Shown piece by piece: positions 23,131-35,929 of a stretch of DNA of 64,000 bases. The notes beneath the pieces were generated by a model that saw only the letters and a list, made by a program, of their open reading frames with translations, was not told the DNA's origin and did no database searches. The stretch is from assembly GCA_008973525.1 (NCBI GenBank), contig WACJ01000105.1, positions 62,001 through 126,000 on the forward strand, written 5' to 3'. The number at the start of each line of letters is the position of its first letter. The first letter of the stretch is position 1. This DNA comes from Stenopsyche tienmushanensis. Its lineage: Eukaryota > Arthropoda > Insecta > Trichoptera > Stenopsychidae. The translations under genes and the position numbers were made by a program.

Positions 23131-24210
23131 CATGTGAAAAGCAAAGAGAAAACACTACTTAAAAATCCTTTCCTTTGAGTAAATATTAAATTAATATTTA
23201 AAATGACATTTATATCACTTTGATATGGAAACATTAACACAAGATGTTTTCAATTTATGCACCAAAAAAAATCTGGCATTTGGTTCGGTCGCCATTAATG
23301 CCAACCGTTCGCCAGCGACAGATGCGAATTTTTTTACATCGCACGAGAAAAAATACATAAAAATGCGACATTCGAGTTTACAATCCATTATGTTCGTAAA
23401 CAATAAATATTTACGGAAGGAGAACGATATGAGAACAAAAAGAATCGTGTACGCAAGCGAAAATATGTCACACGAGATGGAATAATTACACGAAGAACAA
23501 GAAAACATGGCGTTGAAATGCCCAGGATGCTCTCGAAGATAAGGCGAACAAAAAAGTGCTCCTGGGTTAATATAAGTTATGAGAGTTTGTAACATAAGCG
23601 AGTCTCATTTGCGGAATCGTATCGAAATGAAAACCGCATTTTGAGATGGGTTCAAACTTTTTAATTTCCTGTTTCGACGTAGATAAAAATACATTAAAAG
23701 TTTGTTGAATATTGCAAGAGAGAACATAAAGAGATCATAAGCAAATTTAAGTTGTAATATAGTTAATCATACATTGCATCGGACAGGACAGGAGTATATA
23801 TGCAATATAAAGGTTGAAATCAATTTGTATCAAAAACTGCTTTGAAAACCCTTATATCAGACGTTTTCATATGAAATGTCCAATTTTGGATAAGATATTA
23901 AAAAAGGATATATGGATCACTGCTTAAAAAAAACTCAATGTGGTCAATTAAACAATGCTATTGATAATAAAGGATTATAGAGAGAAGATGAATTGAATTC
24001 TTAGACTTTGTGAAGAGATTAAACTAAAAATATCGACAAATGGGTTACAGGAATATTATACGTGTCAATTCGGCTTAATAATAACACACAAAAAATATAT
24101 GCCTATGTAGCAAAGACGTTATTCATTCTTCCAGCCTGATGAAACTATCAAAGCTGTAAACTTTGCTCCTGAAAGCTCATGGAATTTTCCTCATCTCAAC
24201 TACCGATTTT
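23131..24210. other. No recognised gene
   Basis: AT-rich DNA; overlapping open frames on opposite strands at 23215-23595 have no family motif. Confidence 0.35.
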
Positions 24211-24229
24211 TAATTTTTTCTAAAGCATT

Positions 24230-24465
24230 GTCAACCGTCCACAAAGGTTTCATGAAGGTCTGAAAGTCGAGAAACATTATGCTGGAAAAGTGATGGCTAA
24301 TGTATTTTGGTACTCGAAAGGTATTTTATTGATTGATTTTTTACATGACAACAGACGAATTGCGACCTACTACTGTCAGCTGTTAGATGACGCTAAGACT
24401 ACTTATCGTAACAAGAGACGAAAAAAACCGATTCGAACTGTCCGTTTGTATGTCGGGTTGTTATG
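24230..24465 (+). pseudogene. Mariner transposase middle part, split by a LINE
   Basis: The frame from 24281 reads AGKVMANVFWYSKGILLIDF, LHDNRRIATYYCQLLDDAK, then RRKKPIRTVRL. This is the mariner stretch that normally leads to the HxDN block with the second catalytic Asp. Before that block the sequence turns into LINE DNA; the C-terminal part resumes at 25860. Confidence 0.75.
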
Positions 24466-24469
24466 ATGT

Positions 24470-24790
24470 GGGTGTTAGAGTCCACGATGCCCACCCATAA
24501 ACCCCCAAAGGTGGGAGCCGGGAGAGGTGTGCGAAAGTAGCCTCGTCAGTTTGCTCATCAAACGCAACTGAGGTAGCCCAGCTAACATGAGATGGGTATG
24601 CAGGTCACCCTGTACTGCGTACCCATAAAGGAGTTTGTGGAACAGCCGATTACAGTAGTTGGTGGAGACTGTGTCAGAGGCTCACCACTATCCTCAACAG
24701 CCTAGGCATACAGGGGAGAACGGTTTTAGGCTGTTCGAACGGCGACTCGTCTTCATGGCGAGGTACTACAAATTACCGAACCGATACAAG
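24470..24790 (+). mobile_element. GC-richer retroelement segment, 5' part
   Basis: GC-richer DNA such as GGTGGGAGCCGGGAGAGGTG between mariner and the LINE coding tail, absent from the other LINE copy. It is probably 5' LINE sequence joined by internal deletion, but its identity is not shown. Confidence 0.4.
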
Positions 24791-24797
24791 TACCATG

Positions 24798-25560
24798 ACA
24801 CTCAATCCTTTGGTACGGAGCCCCGATATGGCATGAGTCGCTCAGATATGAGAGCTACAGAAAGAAGCTGGCAAGGGTCCAATGGCAGGGAGCGCTCCGA
24901 GTCGCCACAGCATACAGAACAGTATATGAAGAAGCGGTGCTCGTGATCGCTAGAATCCCCCCACTGGACCTTCAAGCGAGATGGGATCAGTCCAGCAAGA
25001 GAAGATAGACCCACCGACTAATCCTGGTCGTAAGCCGGCGGAAAGCCCGGAAACACGGAGAAACGACCTACCACATCCTCACTGGACATAGATGTTTTGC
25101 TGCATACCTGAAGCGAATCGGCAAAAGAGCATCTGCGGCGTGCCACCACTGCCAAGCGGAGATCGATGATGCCGAACACACCCCAGAGAAACACGCTGAA
25201 ACAGGCACTCGGGGTTGCCGAGCTCAACGCTCAGAACATAGTCCACAGCATAATGGTGAGCAAGAAAAACTGGGATCTTTGGCGAGGTTTTGTTGAAGAA
25301 ATCATGAGCGCCAAAGAAAGCAGTGAGATAGAGAAACGCAGAGCGGCTCCCCAACACTAGAATAGGGCCATCTACTTAAGGTCAGACTACCTGCCTTCCT
25401 GAAGCAATGTGATAAACAATACCAGGGGGGCAGAGAAGGACAAGGGAGGGGTTTAGTCAGTAAGAATCTGAAACTACTCTGGGATCAAACCCAGAGTGTC
25501 TTATGTAAGATTCCCTTCCCACAGGAAAAAAATACGAGTACCATGGCGAAGGGATAGCCC
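24798..25560 (+). mobile_element. R1/LOA-like LINE tail, copy 1
   Basis: Frame-shifted coding remnants read LYGAPIWHESLRYESYRKKL, ALRVATAYRTVYEEA, VIAGIPPLDLQAR, then KHGETTYHILTGHRCFAAYL, KRIGKRASAACHHCQAEIDD. This is the region after the reverse transcriptase of R1-clade elements with a C-x2-C zinc-type motif. A 3' UTR with the inverted repeat ACTCTGGG...CCCAGAGT follows, then A-rich sequence. It interrupts a mariner. Confidence 0.75.
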
Positions 25561-25855
25561 CTGCGGTCTATCGTCTGCTGCAGCCCCCTTCAAACTAAGG
25601 TTGAACTCGTGGTGGTAGTGTACCCGCAATAGTTTGTCCCTCGAACTTAGATTAATCTTTTTCCTTCCTCCTCCATCGCACCTTCGGGTGCACGTAGTCT
25701 GAAGCTGGTCTTCCTGCAGAAACCTCGCCTCCTCTGCAGGGCGCGGAGCATAAGGGGTAGGCACCTGGACGTTTAAAAGACCCTCCAATCCAGTCAGCCG
25801 CTGTCTATCGTCTGCCATTGTCCTTCTGCGTGACAAAGCTTTCAGCAGCCTTAAC
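25561..25855 (-). mobile_element. GC-rich retroelement-like segment
   Basis: GC-rich DNA between the LINE 3' end and the resumption of mariner. A minus-strand frame of about 110 codons (RRTMADDRQRLTGLEG at its start) has no family I recognise. It may be more 3' UTR or a second insertion. Confidence 0.35.
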
Positions 25856-25859
25856 TCTT

Positions 25860-26170
25860 GATAAACTCACCCAATTATACTGGAAACGCACACCTTACAG
25901 TCTAGACTTGGCCTCATGCGACTACCATTGAAAGAGGTATTAGGAGGGCAACGATTTCAAGAGAACGCTGCAGTCGAACAATACGTGCGCAACTGGTTTT
26001 CTGAGCAGCTACTTTATTTCTTCAGTGACGGGATCAAGAAGATTCCTATCTAATGGATGTTTTTCTAATGAAGTAACTTTCTACTATGTAGAAAAATAAG
26101 ATACTCCATTTCTATTTTTATATACCACTTATAAATTTGTACAGCAATTCCGGATTATATTTCTCTAAAA
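25860..26170 (+). pseudogene. Mariner C-terminal part, resumed after LINE
   Basis: Frames read YSLDLASCDYH, the block with the third catalytic Asp (normally YSPDLAPSDYH), then a broken GGQRFQENAAVEQYVRNWFS and the shared 3' end ATTCCGGATTATATTTC. Same lineage as 4600-4830. Confidence 0.7.
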
Positions 26171-26231
26171 CCCTTAAAAAAATTAATTTAAAATATACGT
26201 AGTCATTTTTTAGGGTAGAGAATCATATGAC

Positions 26232-26245
26232 GGGGTGATCACCCC
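26232..26245. repeat. Perfect 14-bp palindrome GGGGTGATCACCCC
   Basis: A perfect palindrome in AT-rich surroundings, possibly the fold point of a decayed repeat or a protein-binding site. Confidence 0.8.
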
Positions 26246-28950
26246 ATTTTTTAAAAGTCCAAAAATAAGGACCACCCTAGTGTATACCCAATACTTAAAT
26301 TTATTATTTTACATCTAATTGTTAATTGATAAAAACTTGCAATGGCAATTAAAGCATATTCATTAAATTCCAAATACAAATAGTATTTTTAATACGAAAT
26401 GTATTATTATTTTTTTAGCAACATGCCATCAATCTTAAATAATAATTTCAAAAATAGCTCAAGTTTTCAACCACGAGCTCTTTTCGTTATGCATTCTAAT
26501 CTCACGTTCCACTAGGGGATTGTAAGAGAGACTTAAAAAATATCCCGCGGGCAAAACTATGTTTATACTCCCAGTTCAGACGGGATAAGTGTACACTTTA
26601 TGGTGGAGAGATTAGCTCGAGAGCTGCTTAAAGTGAAATACGTGCTACGATTGATCGACATTTTACGATGACATTTTTAAAAGTGGTCATAGCGTAAATT
26701 ATACTGCATCATAAATTCAGCGAATGAGATCCATAACATCCACGAAGATGAAAATTTAAGCACTTAGTGCCATTCTATATTATGGTACGAGCATCGATCG
26801 TATACGAAATAAATTAAAAGGCTATATTCCAAATCAATAAATGATGGCGTTTGGATACACGAGGGTAGTGTGGAAAATTTCACGATCGACCAAGTCGTCG
26901 TGGCGTATTACAGTTATCTTTCCTCAATTTGTCATGCATGAAATATTGAACTACCCCAAGGCAACCCCTTCGGGTCGATGGATACTAAACAAGAAAATAA
27001 AAATCGCCACAGAAAATGGAATGCTTACAGAATGGACGCTTAGACATAAACATTTTATGGCCTTCCGAGCTACCACCGGAGGATGCCGCAGTATTAAATT
27101 TATTATTATTATACCGCGACAAATTACATCCCCTTGAAATTTAAAGAATCCAACAAAACGAACAACAGCAACAAAAAATATTTACCACTGGTCCTTTTAG
27201 AGTTTAGCTACGTCTCGCCGAATAAGATGAGGGTCGCATTATGCCAAAGCGATCTTACTGTACAAGCGCCCCACCGGATCAATAAGTTAGTGACCTAGTA
27301 CTTTATGAACATCCTGTAATAAAAGCCCTTGCCTCTATTAGCACATATGAAAATCCTTGATCCATGTATAATGATTTGCCTTCCATCATCATCATCATCA
27401 TCGTAGCAAAACAAAGGTCTTTTCAGCTCGCTTCCATTTGACTGTATATTTCTGATTTTCTGAAATACGCTTTTTATTTGAAAGCAACCCCATAGTCATC
27501 CACGACGAGATTTATCCAGTCTATTCAGTATGAAAAAGTGTGATTAAAAATTCTTTATGAACGATTAACGAACGTTATATTGTTTAATTAAGCTTTGATG
27601 TACAGGGCTGTAATATGAGCGGACCCTTTGTTTTTTGTATCGACAGGGGGATTTATGAAAAATCCCCTCGATAATAATGCCCGGATAAAATCGACTCTGA
27701 AATACGGTATCCAATTATTCGCTGAAAAATTTAATTCAATCGAGCAAAGAACTCGAATGACTTGCTTGTATCAAATTCGAATAACAACAAAAATCAATAA
27801 GCTTCAATGCCAGTATCTTTAGACATTCGTATGAATAAGAATATAATTGATTTCAGGATTTTTTTTTCAGAATCTTCAGAAGCATTGCATCGTCGAATAC
27901 GAACGCCATCTATGAAATATCCGGATAAATATTATTTTTATCATATCTATAAACCAATTACATTAGTTCCATTCAAATCCGCCATTAAAAATGGAATTAT
28001 GGCGCTTTGTATGCATCTTAAAATTTATTTAATAGAAATGGTTGGTTAATTTGCATAAACGACAATTTATAGTTTAGCGCGGAAACTAAATATTGCACCC
28101 TCAACACCCCTAAAATAATATTAAAATGCTTGAAAATGTGAAATAAAAAATGTTATGGAAAGCCTACCCAATAAAAAACGATATGTATATATATAAAGGG
28201 ATTAATGGTGTTCTTTCGGCGAATTTCGGGGTTTTTAAGCAGAATGGCGTTTATGTTATAGTCTTTTTCAGAACCTAAAAAAAAACCAATAAAGGCGCAA
28301 TTAACGTCAGCGAAGTGAAAAAACGTCTATTTCCGCTCCATTCAAAATTTTCTTGGCAGGCATTGAAAATCGTGGACTAAAAATATATTCATTCAATGGA
28401 AACAATTTTAAACATAATAGGAACACGATAGAAATTAATTTTATTATAAACATTCCAATAAAAAAATGTCACCATCTGCTGATACACTATCAAGAACAAC
28501 GGAAGTCAATTTCCTTCTTAGTACAAATACATAATATCTTTGTACGATTGCAAAAATATCAAAGTTAAATACTTAAATCGGTCGCTTCAAATTAAAGTTC
28601 AAGTCTTCATTTAAACAAGTATTTACCATAAAAATACGCAAAATATGAACATTTCCTTGTTTATTGGAATCTTGAAACATTCGATGAGAAAATGGTTTTA
28701 TCTATCCAGGAATACATGTAAATTGTGGTTCAAGTCATGAAGTATCTTCACATCTTTAGAGCTAATGAAAGATCTGTATCAGATTTATTCTGTATAAATC
28801 CGGATAAACAATCTCGAATAAGCTTCAAGTTCAAAAGGACGTTTCAAAGGGTTGCAGACCTCTTCCTTTCTCTATTTAAAATGTATAGTGAGAAAATTTT
28901 CGATAAATCGGAACAGCCGTATTAAAATTATAAGAAAGAATTCCAGAATA
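26246..28950. other. No recognised gene
   Basis: AT-rich DNA with an ATC run near 27386-27403. Small open frames only, none with a family motif. Confidence 0.35.
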
Positions 28951-29035
28951 CAGTAAGACCTCGTTTAGCACTCTTTCAGTTAACGCTGATTCTATATAAC
29001 GCGGTCTGTTCGAAGTCTAAAATGCAAGACCTTCA
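28951..29035 (+). repeat. pogo/Tigger-like terminal fragment
   Basis: CAGTAAGACCTCGTTTAGCA then GTTAACGCTGATTCTATATA and ACGCGGT, a style of inverted-repeat end typical for pogo-group elements (CAGTAxxxCCTCG...ACGCGG). The partner end was not found. Confidence 0.4.
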
Positions 29036-29137
29036 ATGTGTTGCTACATATTTGGCTTGATAACACTAACCGGAATCCTGATTTAGAAAGAAATGCTTAA
29101 TCAAGTTGATTCGATCTCCTATTGTGTATTATGCAAA

Positions 29138-30085
29138 TTAACCCTTTGATCAGTGAGTTAAATTTAAATTGACGTAAACATAGATGCTATATTCTTATGT
29201 TCACCGCTTATCATCCACACAAGTCTAATTTTCTCTCAGGACCGCGCAGCATGAATGAAGCTTGTATATCAATAAATGAACCTAAACACTGTTGATAGCA
29301 CACAACATTCGTTCATTTCTTCGGAATATTTCTTAATGTTCAACTTGTATGGTATCTGCCTTCTGTTGTTCAGCTATTTTGCCTATTAATGCGTTGCGAA
29401 AATAAAAAGACAGGGTTACCGCGCAAGCCTGCCACTTTGATTCTAGAGCAGATTTTACAAAGGAGTGATGATACTAGGTGAGACCAGAACAGTCAAGAGG
29501 CAATAACAAAATTGGCCAACGATAAGGATGATGCGAGTATCTTAATTATCAAAACAAACGCCTGCTCTCAAGACAACACGAACGAAATTCGTCTTATCTT
29601 TGATGAAAGAGCTTAATAGCTTATCCGACAATAGCGATTTCAGTTATTTATACCTAAACTTTATGACGATTTAAAGTATTTTAAGAAGACTTTTTTGTTG
29701 AATAGTGAGTATAAACATTTATGAGTTTCTATTAAAAAAAATATAATAACATATTAAGAATGTTTAGACGTATAGGCGTATACCTTTATATAGGGCACCA
29801 CATATTTGTGTTCAAATTGCAGTCATTCAGAAAGAGCATTCCTACATATTGAGTTCGGAGAGAGACAGAGACGGAGAGAGTGGTATCTAGGTTAACCCAA
29901 ATTTATCGACTAATAATGATAACCCAAATGAATCGATTTCAAGTGAATTGTTTATGTTTATGCGAAGAAATGAACGTATATTATGTGCATCGACAGTGTT
30001 TATTTATTTATATACAAGCTTCATACACGCTGCGACGGTCCTGACAGATAAGTGCATTTGCACGGACATATAATAGTTAGCATGC
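29138..30085 (+). mobile_element. TTAA-MITE, long copy
   Basis: TTAACCCTTTGATCAGTGAG at 29138, then the family body (GCACACAACATTCGTTCATT, AGAACAGTCAAGAGGCAATA, TCATTCAGAAAGAGCATTCC) and the inner inverted repeat TACAAGCTTCATACACGCTG near 30011. The right terminus is decayed. Confidence 0.65.
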
Positions 30086-32579
30086 TGAATGGATAAAATT
30101 AATAAGCGAAAAATACTGTAATTATTAAAATGATATGCTGAAATCTTCAGCATCCTGAATTTAATAACTACAACCCCAACACTAACAATACAACTCAAAA
30201 AAATGAAAGATGAACGAAAGCTGCATCCTGCAACGGGTTTAAGATTTTGCAAAATTGCAAATCGTACTAACAACAATGTATTTGTCGCTTCTAATGAAAG
30301 TGGAAAAGCAACGCCATCTGCTTTCGACATTTGAACTTTCAAACGGCTCTCCTCTTTGAAATATCTACAATAGATGTTTCCAAACCGGTCTTCCCTGCGT
30401 AACATAAACGCATTTCTCATTAACCGGTTAGGTACATTTCATTTCAGGGTCTCGAGTACAAAAAAAATACATTTCACTTACAATGACGCCATACAGAGAG
30501 CAATGACGGCATATCATCAAAAGACTCTTCGCAAACAAAATTATGACTAATTGCGATGAATATAATTTCCGCCCTTTCGCGTGTAAGGTTCAATGGCTTA
30601 AACGACTTTCAACATAATTAAGGATGCTCTCGTTAAAACCACCGTGTATTCGTCTCCAACCTTGGTTAACGACGTTTGTTGAACCACTCTGAGCACCCCG
30701 GTTGCATAATTGGCACTCCCATTTGTTTGCAACCGCTGAACCCCAAAGAGTATTAAATATTCAATAAGCAAGGGCGTAGTCCACAAGACATAACACGGTC
30801 GTTCGACGAAGGGACTGATAAGAATTGAATAATGCATAAAAGGGGGGTTTGGGTTAAAGCCGGATTTACCGCCGAAATTAGGAATTAAGATCATAACCGG
30901 GGGTTTTGAAATGGCACGGAACAATTTTTATACAACAAAATTCAATTATTGCGTCGTCAGCATGCGGTTTTGGGGGTGGATCGAATGACTGGCGCTAAAA
31001 AATGGAAGGTGGAGTAATTCAACAATGTCGGACACGCTTCGTGATTTTGAGCAGACAGATCTGGATCATTCGTGTGTGTGTATATGAGTTTCTTTTTATT
31101 CTTGCTCTCCAGCATTTACTTGCTTGCACTATCTGAAAGTAGTTTTTGAAACCATAACTAACTCTCACGTGCGGTGTACATATTGAAAACCCCCGAGAGA
31201 ATCCTTCGCATCCCGACAAACGTAGCAATGGCACGTGGTGTGCAAAAAAAAAAGAAAAGACATCTTGAGTTTGATCACGACTCCCGCAGGAGCTAATAAA
31301 AATCCAAGGAACCACAAAAAGTGTGACCAAAAACTGTCCATGTAATGCAATTGAAAGTCTATTGGATCACAAAATACAGCCTTCGATGTTTATGAATAGA
31401 AAAGATCCAAATATCAATCTTGAAATTTTATCTCAACTCATCTGATAGATTTTGGATTTATTCGATGAAATAATATTCCCCAAACGCCCAGTATATTAGC
31501 AGATAAAGTTTCGGTTACAGATTCAATGGAAAGTAATTGTATCAACAGATTCGACTTAACAGACTGGAAAAGACGATCCCCCCAATGCAAATTTAGCTTC
31601 GACGACGAAGCTTCTACCCTCGGGAATATTAAAAGTTTTGAGACTTTCCCAAAACTTTTGATTATGCATGTTCAAATTACCAGTCTGCCAGCCAGACAGC
31701 TTATTGCGGACCATAAAAAAATGCTTTACATCGTGACAACCATAACGCGAAACGTATGAAAAGAATTCACATTCAATGGCGATAATAGCAACCTTTCGTG
31801 TCAGCGCCATAAATGGTCACGAAAGCACAGTTGTCCACGGTCTTCGTCATAGTCCGATTTTAATTTTGGGATAACGAACGAAAGACTACGAGAGCAGCGC
31901 TTGCCGCGGAACGTATGGCGCAAATACTTTTCTATATTTAACATTGACACCGTGTTATTGGCATTTGATCCGAAGACCGATGAAGAACATATCCCATCCT
32001 GCTGACGGCATCACAGTTTATGATTCAGTATGATTTCTAGTCCAGTGACCTTCGCGGTCTCGGCGCAATATCACCGTAATTACATCTGATTTATCTTCTT
32101 ACGCGCAGATAGATAGTATTATTGAGTCTTCTCCGATACAATGTCTTGCATGCGGAAGATGGCCGTTGGTTCCGAATGGATCCGATACAATGGCACAGAG
32201 AAGTCTTTCTTAATGGAAGACACAATGAATGGAGAGATTGGAGCATTAAATTGAGTATTGTGATCCCGGATGAATTCAAAAAGCAGGAAGATGTACACGA
32301 AGTTTGCAATGCGGCAAATGCAGTTTCGTTCGCATATTACATATAAATCCCTTTCAAAAAAGATTAAATTTAAACCATATAATTCTATTATTAAAAATGT
32401 ATTAGGAGAGCAAATTAGTTGGTCCTTTTTCAAAAGATAGCTTTGGTTGCTATGAATGTTTCAAAGTGATAGCTTATTTCGGTGGTTTATTAAGGTTAGA
32501 CATCTACATAACTAAACAGCATTTACGGGAGGTTTTAGTTTTCTATTTTAATTGGGAAAAAGTTGCAGCTGAAGCGCAT
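30086..32579. other. No recognised gene
   Basis: Mixed composition. Open frames at 30004-30420 (-), 30598-30924 (-) and 32122-32346 (+) lack family motifs and splice support. The plus-strand one, with MDPIQWHREVFLNGRHNEW, has the most protein-like composition of the three. Confidence 0.3.
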
Positions 32580-33170
32580 CGAATGCTTGTGGAAGTTTAT
32601 GGTGACAATTAGGGAATCCAATCCCGGAACCCCAGACAGTTTTAGGTGCTCGTACACCTCACCATCACGATGTAGGCTACTAAATCGAGACATTCCCTTC
32701 GAAATCTGGACGCTTGGATGTGGCGTAACTACTAATTGGCGAGCTTAGGCGACGCCTAGGCGCAAGTAACTGCCTAATCTATGTATACATATATAGAGTA
32801 ACATGCATATGTTTTTCAAATTGTTATATTAACCTTTCCCTACCGGTGATGTATTTAATACACCTCGACTCTAATAATGGGAATATCGACATGAAATATA
32901 ATAGATGTGGAGTTCAGAATTTTTGTATCCCTCCGTAATATAATTACGAATCACATCAAAGTATTATAGTATGTAAGTATTCATCTGCAGCGACGGAAAT
33001 AAATAATTTGTCGGGAAATCGGGAATACTGCGAGTTTTAGTCCGTGTCTCAGCAGAAAGGAATTTTATCGGTCAGATTGATGGTGTTATACGAAAATGGG
33101 GGCTAACGCGGTCATCAACTGGAACTAGCATTTAAATATCTGATGACGATACCTCCAATACCTTGATTAA
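32580..33170 (+). mobile_element. hAT-derived repeat, longest copy
   Basis: Runs from GGGAATCCAATCCCGGAACC through GCGACGCCTAGGCGC, CTACCGGTGATGTATTTAAT and TCGGGAAATCGGGAATAC. Its end (CTCAGCAGAAAGGAATTTTA, then AACTAGCATTTAAATAT) lines up with the hAT reading frame at 487-723, here decayed. Confidence 0.7.
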
Positions 33171-34789
33171 TCTGTAGTTAATTTTGTTCTGAAATAAATG
33201 CATTCTTGACCACAAAAAACGAACCGAACTAATTTGTACTTCCAAAATTATTTAAATTCGCTGTAGAGTATTTTTGCAATCTCAGGCTGTAAAAATTGAC
33301 GAAACTGCATTTATACGTATGAATCGAAAGAAATTGCATTTTAAAAAGAGTGTCCACCAATTCTTGGACAAAAGTGCAAAAAGATCTTCGATCATCAGCG
33401 TCGATTAATTAAAAGCACAAAACTGTGACTTTAATTGAATCCATTTTTCAAAACTTTATCTGAACGCTTGTGCGCAAGACAAAGACGCCTCACTTTCAAA
33501 TGCAAGACTTAAGCAATCAAAAGTTTTCAAATTCCATCATACTTGAATATAAAATGGTTTAGCTGCTCTTGAAAGTTGACTGGTGAAATTTAACATTATT
33601 AGGGCATAAACATGTGAACATTTTCGGTACTTCGGTGTTATGGTGGGTACTCAAATTTGATCCATTATTAAGCTATTTCGGAGGACTGCGTGCTTTGGGC
33701 AAAATAATGAACTTACTAATAATTGAGAGCTTCCCAGCGGATGAGGACTCGTGCTGCGATCCCAATTTTTGCACCTTTTCTAACAAATTTGCACGACTAT
33801 TTTAGGAAGCACTTGTGCATTGCGTCATCCGCTTTCGGCTAGACTCACAATCAAATTGTTATAACAGCGGAAAAAAAGAGTTATCGTCGAGAATCTAAAG
33901 AGAAGGCAGCACTCGACGCGGCACCCGAGCGTATGAACGAGGATTTGAACCGCAACTATGGAAGTACATAACGAAACCGCAAACTGGCTGACCGGTGATA
34001 ATGCTAACTGTACACGTTTTTCTGTAAAATACGAACTGCCAGCTCATGTGCATTCGAAATGTAAGCCTAGCAGCGCCTGACAGCTACAATCGAACAGCAT
34101 TGCAAGAAGTCTTCCCACTCTGTCTTGATTGCTCGAGAACACCGACAGCTTCCTCCGTATCGAACCAGCCTTAAAACGACTATACTACATCTCCCGAAAA
34201 AAAACCATGAGCCAATTCCTTTTTAAAAAATCGTAAAAATCCATTTCTACTCCAACCGGATGAATATCCACATTGAATTACAAAAATAAATTCAATTCGG
34301 ATCCACGGCGCGTGTTCATTGCGCTAACAAACGAAAATAGATACAATTGAATTAACCTCACCTACGTGGCGAATCATCTCAAACGGACCCCCACTGAAGT
34401 TCTTCAAATGCTACGTTATCCGAGTGTTTATTTATACAACTGTTGCTAGAAATATTTATATTAATTTGGCTTTCAGCTCAGGCGATTTTGTATATGCAAA
34501 ATTTAATATAGCATCTAACAAAAAATATCTGACAAGCCTGATGTGGGATATGCGATGCTACAATGTCTACAAGTTTGTATACATTCAACAAAAAATAAGC
34601 GTTCAGATTGTACAATTGATGATTTGAAATAATCATCTATTGTACACCGCCGATCGATAATGAAATAAGTATACTTTGTTGTACTATTTTATAACTTTTA
34701 TATTTAATTTAATATTTCCCTTGTTGTGCTAAAAAAAACACCCAAAATACCATGATGTGTACTTCGTACACCATATTTTGAAAATATTT
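33171..34789. other. No recognised gene
   Basis: AT-rich apart from a GC-richer patch at 33830-34170. No coding family or RNA gene recognised. Confidence 0.35.
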
Positions 34790-34794
34790 TGAAA

Positions 34795-34880
34795 TTTTGA
34801 ACCCTGTGTCTATTACATTTCATATCGATATTCCCATTATTGAAGTCGAGTTGTAGTAAATACATCATGTTCAAGGAAAG
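34795..34880 (-). mobile_element. hAT-derived repeat fragment
   Basis: TCTATTACATTTCATATCGA, TATTCCCATTATTGAAGTCG, GTAGTAAATACATCA: the middle of the hAT-associated repeat only. Confidence 0.65.
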
Positions 34881-35929
34881 GTTCAAAAAGATGATACGCG
34901 CACCACAATTTGAAAGCCACTATAAAATATATCTATACAGAAAATCCTTGTGAAGACACTCGGAAAATTTCGTTTTATATAAAGAAATTATTATTTTGCG
35001 AACTCCAAGCGACATTTTATGCGAAACAAAGCGGACTGGAATGTGTTAATAAAAGCCTAAATACATGTGTTTCCGTAGAAATATACTAAAATAAACAAAA
35101 TGTCAAACGTAGATTTTGAATATAACGCTTTTATTAATCAATATAATTTTTATTTCTGAGTAGATCTAGATAGAATTAATTTGAACTATTAATTTCCCAA
35201 ATGTGAAAAACCAATAACTTAAAGATATATTTTAAAAAAACATGTATCTCTACTTGGACAATATATTTCCGTGGAATTATTTACATATAACATTGCAAAA
35301 AGATCTATTTTGACCAAGAAATAGACCTTGTTTGTTTGAAAAATTAAATCACAAAGATTAGGAAGGAGTCTCAAGAGGGGGACTACATAAGTTTAAGAAC
35401 CGCTGACTTAGGCGATTAATAAAATCGCTTAGGACCCCCCCCCCTCCTTACCATGAACGACTTGACATGTAACAATAATTAAAATATAATTTCGTCTGTG
35501 TATCTACAATTCCTATTCAGATAACCCAATCCTAGAAAAATTCTCAATCCTATCCGATAGGTGCCAATCCAAAAAGCTAATAATCTAAAGCTATTCTTAT
35601 TTAAATAAATGTTAATGTAATATATTTTTTTAGTAGCATTAAAGCATATTAAAACACCATGTATAATTTTGAGGGAGCCGCAAAGAATAATGATATATGC
35701 AAAATTTAGCTCAAGCGGGACGATATCAGAAGGAATGGGGTGAATATATTCTATATATATATATATATATATATAAATTATTTATATTTATTATTTATTA
35801 TTTGGCGTTAACCAAACCTTAACGCGATCGAACACCCGGCTATTTATTAATATTTTAATAATTAAAATAATTTAAATATGACTCGTGTAAATCTGAAAAA
35901 CTCTAATATATATATATATATATATGATC
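34881..35929. other. No recognised gene; simple repeats
   Basis: AT-rich, with (TA)n runs at 35751-35775 and 35909-35924 and a 10-base C run at 35435-35444, just after the inverted pair TTAGGCGATT/AATCGCTTAG. Confidence 0.5.

Noticed and set aside
23215..23595. Overlapping open frames on opposite strands
   Set aside because: No family motif, no splice evidence, and AT-rich codon use like the surroundings.
30004..30924. Two minus-strand open frames of 108-138 codons
   Set aside because: The first overlaps the end of a MITE; the second has no recognisable domain or consistent codon bias.
33685..33770. Hammerhead-ribozyme-like words (GGATGAGGACTCG)
   Set aside because: The required CTGATGA and GAAA core with three stems is not present.
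33930..33965. tRNA T-arm-like GGTTCAAATCC
   Set aside because: No matching acceptor, D or anticodon stems could be placed around it.
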